7,238 bases of DNA from the NCBI GenBank assembly GCA_030612185.1, contig JAUWOI010000216.1:1-7238 (forward strand). Direction: 5' to 3'. Positions within the stretch are counted from its first letter, which is position 1. Each line of letters begins with the position of its first letter. This stretch comes from Anaerolineae bacterium. Its GTDB lineage: Bacteria > Chloroflexota > Anaerolineae > B4-G1. The translations under genes were made by a program, and so were the position numbers. This document shows positions 6,202 to 7,238 of the stretch, piece after piece. The notes below the pieces were generated by a model. It saw nothing but the letters and a program-made list of their open reading frames with translations, was not told the origin of the DNA and did no database searches.

Positions 6202-7238
6202 AACGCCGGCCGCCCGGCAGAACCTGGAGACCCTCTCCGCGCTGGCCCGGGCCATCGGAATGGCCGCTCCGGGCCGTTTCGTGCTCCTACTGGCCAAGTG
6301 CAACCTCCCCCTCCAGCGGGAGGCTCTGGCGGAGCATCTCCGGGCAATGCTGGAACCGCTGGGCATGGGCCTGGTAGAGATGGGCCTGGACGGGCCGGTG
6401 GACGACCTGCTGAGCCACCTGAAGGCCCACCTGGAACCAGCCGGGCGAGACTCCAGGCCTGTCGAAGAGCGACCTCCTGAGCCCGTCGCAGGGTGGCTCT
6501 CTGTGCAGCCCCAGCCCGCCGTTGCAGTGGCGGAACCTCGGGCTCCCTACGCTAATCACTCTCCGTTCGCCCTCAGCGTGCACGGGCTGGAGACCTCCCT
6601 CCGTTCCGCCGACCCCCACCCGCCGCTTTTGACCCACCTGAACCTGGGACGGGAGCGGTACCGGGAACTGGGCTGCCCGCTGCTACTTTGGCTGCCCGAT
6701 TATGCCCTCACCCGCCTGGCGCGGGAGGCCCCCGACTTCTGGGCCTGGCGCAGCGGCGTCTTCGAGTTCGTGCCGGAGGCGGAGATGGCCGAGAGCGCGC
6801 TGCGGCAGGTGGCTTACGAGCCGGGCCTGGTGACCTCCAGCCTGGACGCGGCGGCCAAACGGGAGCGGTTGGCGCTGCTTGAGCAACTGCTGGCCGACTA
6901 CCGGGAACTGGGGGAGGGGCCGCGGGAGCGGGACGCCCAGGCGGACATCCTGTGGAAGATGGGAAGCCTGCGCCAGGACCTGGGGGAGTACAAGGCGGCC
7001 CGGCGGGCCTACCAGGAGGGATTAGAGTTCAAGCGAGAACTGGAAGAGGAGCGAGGGGTAGCGGCGCTGCTCCACCAACTGGGGATGCTGGCCCAGGCCC
7101 AGGGGGACTACGCCGAGGCCCGCCGCCTCTACCAGCAGGCCGCCGAGACATTCGAGCAACTGGGCGCGCAGCGGGAGCAGGCCGTCGTCCTCCACCAGTT
7201 GGGGACGCTGGCCCAGGCCCAGGGGGACTACGCCGAGG
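6167..7238 (+). CDS. Degenerate NTPase-like / APDFW-domain protein with TPR repeats (3' end outside window)
   Basis: A frame from GTG 6167 stays open to the window end (357 complete codons). Residues 17-89 look like a small alpha/beta unit: strand RFVLLLAKCN (37-46), a helix from LQREALAEHL, and strand LVEMGL before PVDDLLSHL. It has no Walker A. A variable Pro-rich linker follows (90-133), containing two repeat-like stretches. Residues 140-201 carry GLETSL, HLNLGRERYREL, PLLLWLPDYAL and REAPDFWAWRSGVFEF. I recognise this module from Chloroflexota and cyanobacterial proteins that join it to STAND ATPases or to TPRs. From about 257, 40-residue TPR units begin; LGxLAQAQGDYAEARRLYQQA is a textbook TPR pattern. 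TPRs usually bind partner proteins or sense ligands. Overlap with the ATPase gene suggests the two products form one complex, with this protein as sensor or adaptor. A C-terminal effector domain, if any, lies beyond the window. Confidence 0.85.
   Translation, partial: MSVSEKRWAWPETPAARQNLETLSALARAIGMAAPGRFVLLLAKCNLPLQREALAEHLRAMLEPLGMGLVEMGLDGPVDDLLSHLKAHLEPAGRDSRPVEERPPEPVAGWLSVQPQPAVAVAEPRAPYANHSPFALSVHGLETSLRSADPHPPLLTHLNLGRERYRELGCPLLLWLPDYALTRLAREAPDFWAWRSGVFEFVPEAEMAESALRQVAYEPGLVTSSLDAAAKRERLALLEQLLADYRELGEGPRERDAQADILWKMGSLRQDLGEYKAARRAYQEGLEFKRELEEERGVAALLHQLGMLAQAQGDYAEARRLYQQAAETFEQLGAQREQAVVLHQLGTLAQAQGDYAE
6455..6493 (+). repeat. Two degenerate copies of the dispersed repeat in the TPR-protein linker
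   Basis: GCCTGTCGAAG (6457-6467) and CCTGAGCCCGTCGCAGGG (6476-6493) both resemble the CCTGAGCCTGTCGAAGG element found in inverted form at 3637-3656. They encode RPVEE and PEPVAGW in a Pro-rich linker between two recognisable domains. Both are diverged, so the call is less sure than for the copy in the ABC ATPase. Confidence 0.45.
7070..7238 (+). repeat. 120-base tandem repeat units encoding TPRs
   Basis: Bases 7070-7118 and 7190-7238 are identical at 46 of 49 positions, with a period of exactly 120 bases (40 residues). This corresponds to successive TPR units sharing LHQLGxLAQAQGDYAE. The array continues past the window end. DNA identity this high suggests recent unit duplication. Confidence 0.8.

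Noticed and set aside
1..7238. CRISPR array, tRNA or rRNA gene, or transposase
   Set aside because: No regularly spaced repeat-spacer pattern, cloverleaf-like segment, rRNA motif or transposase reading frame was seen on either strand.

Overview
The window is GC-rich, densely coded and read entirely on the + strand. The organism is most likely a member of the Chloroflexota (an Anaerolineae-like bacterium). This is inferred from three things: short dispersed palindromic repeats of the CCTGAGCCTGTCGAAGG type sitting in frame inside genes, the style of the ATPase/TPR gene pair, and the heterodimeric ABC exporter. No marker gene is present, so the assignment is tentative.

Region 1 (1-3820) is an efflux operon. 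It opens with the last 57 residues of a TetR-like regulator, which overlaps by 4 bases a GTG-started ABC half-transporter. That gene overlaps by 4 bases (ATGA) a second ABC half-transporter. The two are complementary halves of a heterodimeric type IV exporter. The first has a degenerate ATP site (Asp for the catalytic Glu, Gln for the switch His). The second has a canonical Walker B and His but an altered LSQGQ signature. The second half also carries an unusual 8-residue insertion derived from a dispersed repeat, just before its H-loop.

Region 2 (3821-4647) is a toxin-antitoxin-like pair, a DUF433 protein followed 5 bases later by a DUF5615 PIN-like nuclease. A good sigma70-type promoter precedes it, followed by a compact tandem-repeat/palindrome that could be an autoregulatory operator. 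Sampled base composition is lower in GC than in the ATPase gene.

Region 3 (4648-7238) begins with a 35-codon micro-ORF whose GDVTGPVHAGRGDI motif resembles segments found in STAND/NLR-like proteins. Its stop codon lies inside the -10 box of the promoter for the next gene. That gene encodes a P-loop ATPase (456 aa). A GTG-started gene overlaps its end by 35 bases and encodes a protein with a degenerate NTPase-like N-terminus, an APDFW-type domain and a TPR array that runs off the window. The overlap and complementary domains suggest a two-protein signalling or conflict (defence-like) complex, and this is the most novel-looking part of the window. Its function is inferred, not shown.
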